This document shows, one piece after another, positions 28,548 to 37,492 of a DNA stretch of 64,000 nt; the stretch's first letter is position 1, and each line of letters begins with the position of its first letter. The position numbers and the translations under genes were made by a program. Below the pieces are notes generated by a model. That model had not been told where the DNA came from. It did no database searches and saw nothing but the letters and a program-made list of their open reading frames with translations. The stretch spans positions 1 to 64,000 of the forward strand of contig CALOBA010000059.1 in NCBI GenBank assembly GCA_942491465.1, read 5' to 3'. The stretch is from CALOBA01 sp942491465 (lineage in GTDB: Bacteria; Pseudomonadota; Gammaproteobacteria; Chromatiales; Chromatiaceae).

Positions 28548-28907
28548 TCAGTCCCTCCTCTGCCAGAGCTCATGCAGCTCGAGACGCGTCACCTTGGTCG
28601 ATCCGTCCAGCCCGGGGTCGTTCAGGATGGGGGCTGCCCACTCCTGACCCTCGGGGAAAGATGCTCCGTAAACGCAGGTGAAATCGATAAAGACCTCGAT
28701 GTCGTGTCGACCGGTGATGTCAAATCCTCGCGCGCGATCGAGCTGGTCGCGGACCGATGCGTGCAGGGTGTCGTCGTCGAGCCCTCCGACCGCAACGGGA
28801 TGTCTGGCTCGAATTCGATTGCATACCTCGGTGATGTAGCGCTCCAGAGCGGATTGCTGCAGCGCCTGAACCTGTTGGTCACGAAGTTGGATCATCGCGC
28901 ACCCCAT
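28548..28907 (-). CDS. Small cytosolic protein upstream of the PAD gene; possible effector adaptor
   Basis: The protein has 119 residues from 28907, or 115 from the ATG at 28895 (MIQLRDQQVQALQQSALERY), which fits better as a start. It is helical and acidic, ending RLELHELWQRRD, with no signal peptide. From memory it resembles ~110-130-residue proteins that precede effector genes in type VI secretion loci; I cannot test this here. The 3-bp gap to the PAD gene implies one transcript and perhaps a chaperone or loading function. Confidence 0.55.
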   Translation of the reverse strand: MGCAMIQLRDQQVQALQQSALERYITEVCNRIRARHPVAVGGLDDDTLHASVRDQLDRARGFDITGRHDIEVFIDFTCVYGASFPEGQEWAAPILNDPGLDGSTKVTRLELHELWQRRD

Positions 28908-29809
28908 TGAGACGGTTGAGCCTTATCGAGGCGGTTTGTGCTGCGCGTTCCCGACTCGGCTTCTCCGCCTTGTCCGAAGCCGTTGCATAATACCGCGAGC
29001 CACCAGCGGTCAACGGGAGAGCTCAGCAAAGCAAGCGGCACGCCAAGACGTCGGCAGGAGAGCGAATCCCGGCATAGGCCGCAGAATCGCACGCAGCCAG
29101 GTGGACCCGGGGACAACGCGAGAATAGCAGCAAGTCCCGAGTCTCCCTCCCGCAAGTCCTGAGACTTCGAAAGATAGGATAATGTTAGTACAACGGATAG
29201 GAAATCCAAGCCACCCCGAGCGTTCAGGTAGGCTCGGAAGGTCGCCCTGGAGAGCGACCCTCCCAGGCACCTCCGGGCGTTCCCGGCCACTGCGGTCTAG
29301 GGCGAGGGTGTCTGCCTGGGAGGGGCGCCCCGGGAGGGTCGGCCTCCAGGCCGACACGGATCGACCCGCGACCTTGGCAACCGTTTCGCGACATCCGCAT
29401 CACCGCACCCCTGCGAACCCGCCCAATCAACCCAAGACCCGCCTCAGCGATGCGGCATTGCGGCCGCAAACCGCGCCCACAAAGGCCGATCGAGTCCGCG
29501 CACGATCAGGAGAGAGACCCCGGTCCTGAGCTGATGGTGTTTGCCTTGCTCAGGCGCGGCGGTACTAATGCATCCTAGAAAGAGCAGTTGACCGCTCTGA
29601 GGCAAACTCAAGTATCTGTTTTTCCAGACCGGATAGGAAATCCAAGCCTGCCCAAGCGCCGACGCGGCACCGTCACGCTTGTGGTATGAAGGACAACGCG
29701 CAATCTGACTGCATCGGTACCGAAGCAAAGCCAGCGTCTCGAGCTGGCCCAACCGCTCCAGGGCGCCCGCACGACCGGGTCACCCCACCAAACAGCACGA
29801 GAACCCCCC
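28908..29809. other. 900-bp gap of dispersed repeats
   Basis: I find no real gene. A short unit CAACGGATAGGAAATCCAAG lies at 29191-29210, recurs at 29629-29646, and recurs diverged at 36681-36700. A GGCCTGGAGGCC-family palindrome fills 29240-29360. The right part, 29680-29809, is presumably the leader of the ene-reductase gene, but no clear promoter is seen. Confidence 0.5.
29240..29360. repeat. Palindromic dispersed repeat (GGCCTGGAGGCC family), copy B
   Basis: The left arm GTCGCCCTGGAGAGCGACCC (29241-29260) and the right arm GGGTCGGCCTCCAGGCCGAC (29336-29355) enclose a GC-rich centre with a CCGGGAG/CTCCCAGG core. After the right arm comes a tail (TTTCGCGACATCCGCATC, ~29385) similar to the tails following the copies at 31265 and 42718. 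Confidence 0.65.
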
Positions 29810-30913
29810 ATGTCCACTGCGAACGATCCGTTATTCTCGCCCATCCAGGTGGGCGAGCTGAGCCTGCCCAACCGCATCATCCTGGCCCCGCTCACGCGCT
29901 CGCGTGCCGGCCAACCCGGCGATGTGCCGACGCCGTTGATGGCGGAATACTATGCCCAGCGCGCCGGCGCCGGGCTGATCATCTCGGAGGCCACCAATAT
30001 CTCCGAGATCGCCATGGGCTATGCGCTGACCCCCGGCATCTTCACGCCGGAGCAGGTCGCCGGCTGGCGCCTGGTCACCGATGCCGTGCATGCCGCCGGC
30101 GGGCGCATGGTGCTGCAACTCTGGCACTGCGGGCGCATGTCGCACGAATCCCTGCACCCGGGCCGGCAGCCGGTCGCACCCTCGGCCATCCACTGCGAGG
30201 AGTGCCAGGTCTTCACCGTCGACGCCCAAGGTCAAGGGGGCCTGAGCCCGGTGTCGCCGCCGCACGCCATGACCCTCGCCGAGATCCAGGCCACGGTCTC
30301 CGACTACGCCACCGCCGCCCGCAACGCCATGGCCGCGGGCTTCGACGGCGTGGAGGTGCACGGCGCCAATGGTTATCTGCTGCATCAGTTCCTGGCCAGC
30401 AACACCAACCAGCGCGACGATGCCTACGGCGGCAGCCTGGAAGGCCGCTGCCGTCTGCTGTTCGAGGTCATGGACGCCGTGCTCGGCGAGGTGCCGGCCG
30501 GGCGCGTCGGTGTGCGCCTATCGCCGTTGTTCGGCCTCAACGGCATCGCCGATGCCGACCCCGCCGAGACCCAAGGCCATGTCGCGGCCCATCTCAGCAG
30601 CCTCGGTATCGCCTATCTGCACGTCGCCGACACCGACGTCATGGCCGGTGCGGCGGCAAAGATGGAGCAGATGTTGCCCTTCGTCCAAGCCAACTTCAGC
30701 GGCGTGCGCATGCTCAACGGCGCCTATGATCCCGAGCGTGCCCGTGCCGCCATCAGCAGCGGCGATGCCGACCTGATCGCCTTTGGTCGCCTGTATCTGG
30801 CCAACCCGGACCTGCCCGAGCGCATCGCCCGGGGCGGCCCCTACAACGCGCCGAATCAGGCCACCTTCTACGGCGGCGGGGCCGAAGGCTATACCGATTA
30901 TCCGACGCTGTAG
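29810..30913 (+). CDS. Alkene reductase, Old Yellow Enzyme family (NemA-like)
   Basis: The protein has 367 residues. It is an FMN-dependent TIM barrel that reduces activated C=C bonds (enones, maleimides, nitro compounds) with NAD(P)H. LSLPNRIILAPLTRSRA (~18-34) is the FMN-binding start, VHGANGYLLHQFLASNTNQR (~183-202) holds the H-x-x-N substrate-binding pair, and FGRLYLANPDLPERI (~324-338) is the phosphate end. The length is typical. It stands alone between repeat-rich gaps. The physiological substrate is unknown; detoxification is the usual guess. Confidence 0.9.
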   Translation: MSTANDPLFSPIQVGELSLPNRIILAPLTRSRAGQPGDVPTPLMAEYYAQRAGAGLIISEATNISEIAMGYALTPGIFTPEQVAGWRLVTDAVHAAGGRMVLQLWHCGRMSHESLHPGRQPVAPSAIHCEECQVFTVDAQGQGGLSPVSPPHAMTLAEIQATVSDYATAARNAMAAGFDGVEVHGANGYLLHQFLASNTNQRDDAYGGSLEGRCRLLFEVMDAVLGEVPAGRVGVRLSPLFGLNGIADADPAETQGHVAAHLSSLGIAYLHVADTDVMAGAAAKMEQMLPFVQANFSGVRMLNGAYDPERARAAISSGDADLIAFGRLYLANPDLPERIARGGPYNAPNQATFYGGGAEGYTDYPTL

Positions 30914-31069
30914 TCCCTGACCCCGCAAATATCCTTCGCTCTAGTCGTTGTCGTAATCGAGTATCCCCACGACTCCGAAGGACGAGCACAGCCCTCGAGC
31001 AAAGGAGCTGCGGAAGTAGCGAGACCATTCCCGACCTCACCTCGTGTGGTGACCCCTGTCGGCCTGGAG

Positions 31070-31265
31070 GCCGACGCTCCCTCATAGGAAGGAATGGCCG
31101 GGGGTCCCCGGGCAATGCCGTTAAGTTAAGCCGTGGGAGCGGCTTCCAGCCGCGACGGTCGCCGCGCGAGCCGAGTCGCGGCTGGAAGCCGCTCCCCCAA
31201 AGCGCTCCCATCGCTCGCTAACTTAATGGCATTGGGTCCCCGGGAGGGTCGCCCTCCAGGGCGAC
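31070..31265. repeat. Palindromic dispersed repeat (GGCCTGGAGGCC family), copy C, split by a nested element
   Basis: The left arm TGTCGGCCTGGAGGCCGACG is near 31058-31077 and the right arm CCGGGAGGGTCGCCCTCCAG near 31241-31260. The centre is interrupted at GGTCCCCGGG by the 122-bp element at 31113-31234. After the right arm comes GACGGCGAGCGTTATCAGGG and CTTCCGCATCGCTG, the family tail. Confidence 0.65.
31113..31234. mobile_element. MITE-like element with 10-bp target-site duplication
   Basis: The element is 122 bp. Its ends CAATGCCGTTAAGTTAAGC and GCTAACTTAATGGCATTG are near-perfect inverted repeats, and it contains the GGGAGCGGCTTCCAGCCGCG hairpin arms. It is flanked on both sides by GGTCCCCGGG (31103-31112 and 31235-31244), a direct duplication as left by transposition. 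It has no coding capacity, so any movement would need a transposase in trans. A truncated relative is at 8374-8462. Confidence 0.7.
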
Positions 31266-31325
31266 ACGGATTCGTCGCCGACGGCGAGCGTTATCAGGGC
31301 TTCCGCATCGCTGCCCTAGCCACCG

Positions 31326-34300
31326 TCACGGCGCACAGCGCGGATTGGTGCAGCGCAACAAGCAGTTGCGGGCATCATCAATGCCGATGACGCCATTGGC
31401 ATTGGTGTCGCGAGGGTCGCAGGCCCCGCTCGCAGCGCCGCGATGCGACAGGATGTCCCTGACGTCGTTGATATCGATCTGACCGTTGACCACGCTGTCG
31501 CAGCGTGGCACCACGCCATCGGCCCAGACTTGGGTCGCCTGTGCGGTGACGCTGGTGCCCTCGACCCTGGCCAATACGACATCGGTGCCCGGCTCGCCGT
31601 TGCTGGTCCAGGTGAACAGGGCCTCGCCGGCCTCATCGCTGATCTCGCTTGCGGTTTCACCGGCATTGGGGCCGCTGATGATCGAGAAGTCGAGCGGCTG
31701 ATCCGGCATCGCGGCACCCAAGGCGTCGGTCACCACGGCCGTCACGCCGTGGCTGCCGCAGATGGAACCTGCGTCGCTCGCGGGCGTTACCTCAATGCCG
31801 CCGGCCAGCGCGACAAAGGCAAAGTCCAGGGTCGGATTATCGTCGGTGAGGCTGATGGCATCGCTGACGATGCCGTCGCCACCGGGCTCGGCATAGCCGT
31901 TTTGGTCGACGTCGTCGTCGAGACCGTTGTTTGGATCGGGTGGCGGTTGGCCGCTGCCGTTGCTCGGCGACAGCCCCTCCAGCAACCCGCCCACGGCGAA
32001 GGCCGCGGCATCCACCTGCACGATCCAATCGCTGGCTGGGAGGTCTTCGAAGCGATAGTAGCCGGCACCGTCGCTGGTATAGGTTCGGGTGGCCGTGTAG
32101 TAGGTGTCGTCGGCGTCGAACTTGCCGTCGGCGGCTCCAGTATCTCGATACAGATTCAGGCGCAGGGTATCGACCCCGGCCTCGCCGTCGAGGGGCTCGT
32201 AGATCCCGTTGTCGTTGCCGTCGATCCACAAGCGATCGCCCAGACTGAATGATCCCGTGTCCCACTGGATGCCGGCGTCGCGTGTGGGGTCGTACTCGCC
32301 CGATGCCAGCGTAAAGTCCCCCGTGTCGCCGGTCGTTGGATCGGCGTCGGAGTCGATGGCGGAATTGGTACCCGCGTACTGCGGCGAGAAGGTTGCGCCT
32401 GCGGGCAGCAGGAACCGCAAGAAATAGGGCGTACCGGGCGTCAGCCCCTCGAAGCGGTAATAGCCGGGGTTGGCGTTGATGTCGTCCGCGGTGGTTGTGG
32501 TCTGCACCTGCACCGGGCCGCCCGGGGCGCTGTCGTCGAAAAGCTGTACGGTCACCCCGTTGATGCCGTCGAGCACGGCCTCATCCTGGATGCCATCCCC
32601 GTTGCGGTCAAACCAGACGTAGTCGCCGACGGAGGCGTTGTCAGACAGGAACACACCCATGTCCCAACTGAAATCGTCCTCACCGGCGTCGATCGTCGTC
32701 ATCGCGGTGATGCCGGTATCGGGGTCGGCGTCCGAGTCGTTATCCGCGGTGCTGCCGGCGGCGTTCTTGGTGGTGATCTCATAGCCGGCGGGCCGGATGA
32801 AGCGTGCGTAGTATTGACCTGGGGTGAGATCGGTAAACTGATAGAGACCGGGCACTCCACTGCCGTCCTCCGCCGAGAGGCGAAAACCGACCAGATCATC
32901 CAATGCCGGGTCGAGGTCACCGCTGCCGCGGTATTGATGCAATTCCACGCGCACGCCGTTTAGACCCGCTTCATCGAGATCCTGGATGCCGTTCTTGTTC
33001 GCGTCCACCCAGACGCGATCACCATAGCTCGGGGGCTCCGGCGCATTCAATTCGATGTCCACCGCCTCCGGCTCGGAGGGCAACAGCAGCGTGCCGTCAT
33101 CGATCCGCGTGGCATAAAATCCAAAGGAGTTGGATGCAAGCTCGCCGTTCGTCGGGTCGGTCCGCAGCGGCGCCTGCATCGGGCCCGAGAACTGCAGGGC
33201 ATCCAGCGGCTCAATGACGATCGCGTTGAACTCGAAGCGCATCGATTTTACGGTCGTGATGTCGGTGGGCGGTACCGCGCTCCACTGCGCATCGATGCAG
33301 TCCGATGGGGCGCCGTCGCTGACGTTCGGCCAGTCGGTATCGGGGTCGGGGTCGTTCGCGTTCATATCGCCGCGGCAGGGATTCTCGGCGGTGGAATAGA
33401 GCACGGTGACGCCCGCCGGGGCATCGATGGGGGCGATCAAGCGCGGACGCCAGGCGCTGTTGCGTGCGCCCAGGCTGACGACGCCGGTATCGCCCGGATG
33501 CGGCATGATGTCCACCATCACCACATCGGTGACCGGAACATTGCCGGTGTTGGTCACGGTCACCAGATAGCTTAGGGTGCCACCGTCAACGGTGAGTCCC
33601 GCGTCTGGTGCGCTGACGTAGCCATCGTCGAGTTGGCCAAGCACGCGCTTTTGCGAGGTCAGCTCCGGTGACGCCAAGACCGTGATATCAACTGGCGGCG
33701 TGGTGCTGACCAGATCAGTGGTATCGCCGTTGCCGTTCAGGTCATAGATGTCTTGCGTGATGATGTTCGAGTTTCTCGGGGTATAGTCCTCGATCGGGGG
33801 GGCGACCAGGCTCACCTCATTAGCCACAGCACCCGCAAGCGTGCCGGACTTGACCCTGACACCGTAGCGAATGCGATACACCGAGCCCTTGGGGAACGCG
33901 GTGTTTTGCAATCCTTCCCAACTCCAGCGCAAGAGCTGCCGCCCGGTGTTGTTGTAGTTGTCGATCACGCTAAAGATCGGCAGGTCGGCCCCGGTGTTCT
34001 CATAGTCTTTCCGCCAACCCGTAGCCGCGTCGTATTCCAGCCCCGGGTCGAGCAGGTCGGCGGCGACCGGTTCATCCAACGGGCCGGTGGCGTCAGCGAC
34101 GTTCTCGATCGTGAAGGAATACTCGACAATCCCCCGGGGCGCGACGGTGGATCCCGATTGAACCTGCTTCTTCACTTGCACCCAGGCCAGCTTGGCCTCG
34201 ACGCTCGTGCGCGCGCCGCCACTTCGCGTGATATCCGCCAAGTCGGCGAAGCTGGCGGTGGCCGCCACGGTGTTGTCGACATCGCTGCCGATCACCACCG

Positions 34301-35669
34301 GTTCGCCGTCACGCCCCGTCTCCAACAAGACGGAACTGAAGCCGATGGCGGTGTCGTTTTCCAGCATCGAGAAGCCCACCGGCACCTCATCGAAGGTCCA
34401 GCGCAGGGCGCTGATGGAATCTCCCGCTGCGAGAAATGCGCTCGGGTCCAGATCCAGCGCCGCGCCGGTGCAAAACGGCGACCCCGGCGCCGTGACCCAG
34501 GTGCCGCCGTCGTCGGATTGATATTCCAGGCTCTGGGCAATACCAAACTCGTCCTCGCGACCGGACACGGGGCAGGGTTGGCCGAAGGGCGTGGAACCCG
34601 GGTCTTGGGCGCCGACCCGAATGCTGTTGACAACGACCTCGATGGGCACCGGGTCTTCGATGACAAAGGTCTCAAATGCCGTGTTGCCGGTATTGGTGAA
34701 CTCCATCCTGTAGTTGATCGTATCGCCATAGGCCCCCTTGGTGCGACTGGGGATCTTGGTGAATATGCCGATCTGGCCCATTGGCGGGACGAAGCCATGG
34801 CTGAGCGCGTCGTCCAAGCTCAGGGCCGCGTCACCGACCAGCGTGGCGTCCAGGGCCGCCGTATTCGTGACGTTGCTGGAAAGACTGAAGCTGCTGCTGG
34901 GATAGCGCAGTGCCAGCGTCAAGGTGGTGTCGGTGCCGGCGGCGAGGGCGCCGAGGTCCCAGGTGACGGTTCCGCCGCTTTCCGTGCCGTTGTTGGAGGC
35001 ATAAACGAACTGCGACCCCGCCGGCAAGGCGTCGGTGACGACGACGCCGGTGATGTTGAGGCCGCCGCTCTGCGCCGCGGACGATAGGCTGATGCGATAC
35101 AGCACGGTCTGGTCCAGGGCAGGTTCCGGGTCGGGAAATTCCAGTGCCTTGTGGATGCTCCAGTCCGATGCGGCGGTGGCGACCACGTCGTCGGCAGTGG
35201 CGTTGACGGTTCCGGAATCGGTGCTGGTCATGACCGCGGTGTTGCGGCTGATCGTGCCGTCGGGTGTGCTGCCGTTGGGGAAGGAGACCTGAATGGTCGC
35301 GACTCCCGTGGTGCCGGCTGCCAGCTCGGCACCGAAGTCGAAGGTGGCGGTGCCCGTGTTGGGGTCGTAGTTGGTCGCAACGCCCTCCGGGGCGCTCAAC
35401 TGCACCCCGCCATTCGGCGGGTTCTCGGTCAGCGCCGCGCGGTTGAGGACCTCCGGCAGTTGGTCGGTGATGGTGACTTCGGTGCAGGTACTGCCCGAGC
35501 AGCTGTAGTTGAGCGTGTAGGTAAAGGACACGCCGGACGCGACCGCGGTTGCGGACGGGCTCATGGTGAGCGACATCTGGCCCGCGCTCGCGAGGCGCAG
35601 ACAGCTCAGCAGGATCAAGGTCAACCAGATCGCTGACTGGTTGGCCCGTTTTCTGTTGTGTGTTGTCAT
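31326..35669 (-). CDS. Giant secreted surface protein: DUF11/SdrD-B repeats, Ig-like domain and dockerin-like C-terminus
   Basis: The protein has 1447 residues. Residues 1-29 form a signal peptide (SAIWLTLILLSCLRLASAGQ). Residues ~30-870 are a series of DUF11-like beta-sandwich repeats (ITDQLPEVLNRA, VVTDALPAGSQFVYASNNGT, and VTVTNTGNVPVTDVVMVD). Three SdrD-B-like domains start near 878 (YGDRVWVDANKNGIQDLDEA), 1013 (VGDYVWFDRNGDGIQDE) and 1140 (LGDRLWIDGNDNGIYEP), each with Asp-rich calcium-binding loops. An Ig-like (Big_1) domain occupies ~1290-1380. The last ~60 residues (NGQIDINDVRDILSHRG and NANGVIGIDDARNCLLRC) are two EF-hand-like repeats of a dockerin. The cohesin-like gene lies 52 bp upstream, probably in the same transcript. 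It is likely an extracellular stalk or adhesin held at the surface by cohesin-dockerin contact. Confidence 0.85.
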   Translation of the reverse strand: MTTHNRKRANQSAIWLTLILLSCLRLASAGQMSLTMSPSATAVASGVSFTYTLNYSCSGSTCTEVTITDQLPEVLNRAALTENPPNGGVQLSAPEGVATNYDPNTGTATFDFGAELAAGTTGVATIQVSFPNGSTPDGTISRNTAVMTSTDSGTVNATADDVVATAASDWSIHKALEFPDPEPALDQTVLYRISLSSAAQSGGLNITGVVVTDALPAGSQFVYASNNGTESGGTVTWDLGALAAGTDTTLTLALRYPSSSFSLSSNVTNTAALDATLVGDAALSLDDALSHGFVPPMGQIGIFTKIPSRTKGAYGDTINYRMEFTNTGNTAFETFVIEDPVPIEVVVNSIRVGAQDPGSTPFGQPCPVSGREDEFGIAQSLEYQSDDGGTWVTAPGSPFCTGAALDLDPSAFLAAGDSISALRWTFDEVPVGFSMLENDTAIGFSSVLLETGRDGEPVVIGSDVDNTVAATASFADLADITRSGGARTSVEAKLAWVQVKKQVQSGSTVAPRGIVEYSFTIENVADATGPLDEPVAADLLDPGLEYDAATGWRKDYENTGADLPIFSVIDNYNNTGRQLLRWSWEGLQNTAFPKGSVYRIRYGVRVKSGTLAGAVANEVSLVAPPIEDYTPRNSNIITQDIYDLNGNGDTTDLVSTTPPVDITVLASPELTSQKRVLGQLDDGYVSAPDAGLTVDGGTLSYLVTVTNTGNVPVTDVVMVDIMPHPGDTGVVSLGARNSAWRPRLIAPIDAPAGVTVLYSTAENPCRGDMNANDPDPDTDWPNVSDGAPSDCIDAQWSAVPPTDITTVKSMRFEFNAIVIEPLDALQFSGPMQAPLRTDPTNGELASNSFGFYATRIDDGTLLLPSEPEAVDIELNAPEPPSYGDRVWVDANKNGIQDLDEAGLNGVRVELHQYRGSGDLDPALDDLVGFRLSAEDGSGVPGLYQFTDLTPGQYYARFIRPAGYEITTKNAAGSTADNDSDADPDTGITAMTTIDAGEDDFSWDMGVFLSDNASVGDYVWFDRNGDGIQDEAVLDGINGVTVQLFDDSAPGGPVQVQTTTTADDINANPGYYRFEGLTPGTPYFLRFLLPAGATFSPQYAGTNSAIDSDADPTTGDTGDFTLASGEYDPTRDAGIQWDTGSFSLGDRLWIDGNDNGIYEPLDGEAGVDTLRLNLYRDTGAADGKFDADDTYYTATRTYTSDGAGYYRFEDLPASDWIVQVDAAAFAVGGLLEGLSPSNGSGQPPPDPNNGLDDDVDQNGYAEPGGDGIVSDAISLTDDNPTLDFAFVALAGGIEVTPASDAGSICGSHGVTAVVTDALGAAMPDQPLDFSIISGPNAGETASEISDEAGEALFTWTSNGEPGTDVVLARVEGTSVTAQATQVWADGVVPRCDSVVNGQIDINDVRDILSHRGAASGACDPRDTNANGVIGIDDARNCLLRCTNPRCAP

Positions 35670-35721
35670 GGTTATGCGTCGTTTGATGGTGGCGTTTTCC
35701 GACCTGTGAGTTCGGGCCCGG

Positions 35722-36523
35722 CTACCGACCCGGCTGCGAGCACGGAGCCGCCCGGCCCAACCGAAGGCCCACCCGCAGCCGCGAGCCGCTGCGGGTCAAG
35801 AGTCTTAGCAGGGCCAGCCCTGTGAGCAGCAAGGGCAAGACGGCCGGCGCGGGCGCGGCGAGCACGTCGTAGATGATTGCGACCCCCGGATTGTTTGGGT
35901 CTTTCGGACCCTTGATGTCGATCTCGCTGCCGGGATCGTAGACATAACCGAACGCGCTCTGCCCGTCCGCTACGGCCTCGAAAGAGATCTCCACGGCATC
36001 GAAGGTCTCGAAGCCGGCTTGCAGGATCTCAAGCTCGTCATCGAAGGCAAACGAAAAGGCGCTGAAGCGGACTTCGCCGCTGCCGACGGGGGGGAGGAGG
36101 CCGGTGCCGTCGTAGGAGTTGTCCAGCATCCGGCGTCTCCCCAAAACCGATATCCGGTGCCGTCAACGCCGCTACCGACGCGGTCGGGAAGGTCACGCCG
36201 GTCACTTTGACCAAGACCGGCTCATAGTTCACGATCAGATCATAGGCCGAGATGATCTCCGGCACGGACGGATCGAGATCGGAAAAGCGGACGCTGAGGT
36301 CGAGGGATTGGCCCACCGTCAGCGGGCCGCTGACCGATGGAATCAAGTCGATGGTCAGCGTGTACGGATTTGCGGATGACGTCACGAAGTCGCCGGCGAG
36401 CACTGAACCCGACTCGGCCGGGTAACCGATGTTCGGCCACTGCGGTGTCGCGAGCACAGGCGACGCCGCGCCAAAGAGGATCGGCAACAGGAGCGCAGTC
36501 GTCAGGGGCGAAGGTGGAACCAT
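35722..36523 (-). pseudogene. Cohesin-like domain protein with VPLPA/PEP-CTERM-like sorting tail, one frameshift
   Basis: From ATG 36523 (GAGGT 8 bases upstream) the first frame gives a signal peptide (TTALLLPILFGAASPVLATP) and a cohesin-like strand set (VGQSLDLSVRFSDLD, ISAYDLIVNYEPVLVKVTGV). Near 36125-36145, at a TTTTGGGG run, the frame must change. The second frame continues the fold (NSYDGTGLLPPVGSGEVRFS, FDAVEISFEAVADGQSA) and ends with APAPAVLPLLLTGLALLRLL and a basic tail, like VPLPA/PEP-CTERM signals processed by exosortase systems. The joined length is about 267 residues. If the shift is a sequencing error the gene is intact and forms a cohesin-dockerin pair with the giant protein downstream. 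Confidence 0.7.
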
Positions 36524-36936
36524 CGGCTAAACCTCGTATTCGCGCCATCGGCGCGGCAGGCCAGGTCATGCGCCCGTGGGCGGTCGCACAATGGCTCATC
36601 ATAGTTGGAATAGCCGTACACGCGGATACCCACGGCCAGGGGATCGGTGACCTTTGTCGGGCCAATAGCGCCGTGTAGGTCAACGGATCGGAAATCCAGG
36701 CCGCCCTGAGCGTGCAGGTTGATCAGAAACAAGAGGTTGGCGGGGGGCGGATGCGCGGTCAACGCCCAACGGCGGGGCTGGCGGACATCGCGCGCGGTGC
36801 CGGGGCGCGCATCTGGGCCGCAGCGTGCCGCCGGGAGGGAAGGGGGGCTGCAACGTTTCCTGCGGGAGAGAGCCGGCGGCTACCCGGAGGCGCGCTGATC
36901 AAACGCGACGTCGGGCTCGGGCTGTTGGAGAAGGTC
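36524..36936. other. Repeat-bearing gap
   Basis: No confident gene. The short unit CAACGGATCGGAAATCCAGG lies at 36681-36700 and the dispersed repeat partner of 25403-25480 at 36791-36870. The minus strand from 36680 to 36540 reads KVTDPLAVGIRVYGYSNYDE in an open frame, which may be the end of a lost gene, but I cannot identify it. Confidence 0.35.
36791..36870. repeat. Dispersed repeat, copy 2 (partner 25403-25480)
   Basis: It is the same order of blocks as copy 1 (GCGTGCCGCCG, GGGAAGGGG, GCTGCA, CCTGCGGGAGAG), same orientation, about 75% identical by eye. Confidence 0.5.
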
Positions 36937-37041
36937 TCAGTCCGGCACCGGCCTCACATGTCGTTCGTCCGGTTTCCGCCGGAACGATGATCCTAGTGCA
37001 CCGCTGCGGAAGTCCCAAGACCGCCGGCATGCCCAATCGGT

Positions 37042-37110
37042 GCTGTGGGAGCGACTTGCAGTCGCGACTTCCGCGTCGCGGCGGTCGCGATTGCAAATCG
37101 CTCCCACAGC
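37042..37110. repeat. Palindromic repeat (GGGAGCGACTT arms)
   Basis: The arms at 37042-37067 (GCTGTGGGAGCGACTTGCAG...) and 37085-37110 are reverse complements with a few mismatches. The repeat sits where the DUF1294 gene loses its C-terminal half, so insertion here probably ended that gene. Confidence 0.7.
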
Positions 37111-37115
37111 TGCGG

Positions 37116-37455
37116 GCGGTCTCGGAATTTTCGCGGCAAAGCCCTTGTCCTTGGCGTAGGCGAGAACGGACGCCGGGCTTGCCCCGGCATAGATGCCGAG
37201 AATCAGGAATGGCGGCTGCCATAGCAGATCGACGACAACGAACAGGGCGAGGAAGGCGGGGATTGCCAACCAGGTCAAGGCCCCCTGAACGATGTGGCGC
37301 TCCTTCGGGGCACGTCGCCGGGCATGGGCGATGCGAATCGGCTGCACGTTGGCGGCGCGCTGCTTGCCGTCGGGCCCGCGCTCGATCTGGTAGGAGACCC
37401 GTTGGCCCGGTTCGGGGCGTGGACCTCGGTGTCGGAAGGCGGAGACACGAACGGC
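37116..37455 (-). pseudogene. Cold-shock domain/DUF1294 membrane protein, truncated at both ends
   Basis: The minus strand reads VSAFRHRGPRPEPGQRVSYQ and IERGPDGKQRAANVQPIRIA, the second half of a cold-shock domain. It continues into the DUF1294 membrane part (GALTWLAIPAFLALFVVVDL, LGIYAGASPASVLAYAKDKG). The start of the cold-shock domain (~40 residues) is missing beyond a GC hairpin at ~37457-37480. The second half of DUF1294 is replaced by the palindrome at 37042-37110. CSD-DUF1294 proteins are membrane-anchored nucleic-acid-binding proteins of unclear role. Confidence 0.75.
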
Positions 37456-37492
37456 GACCCTGCGGGCGCAGGGTCGCCTGCCGCCTGGATGC

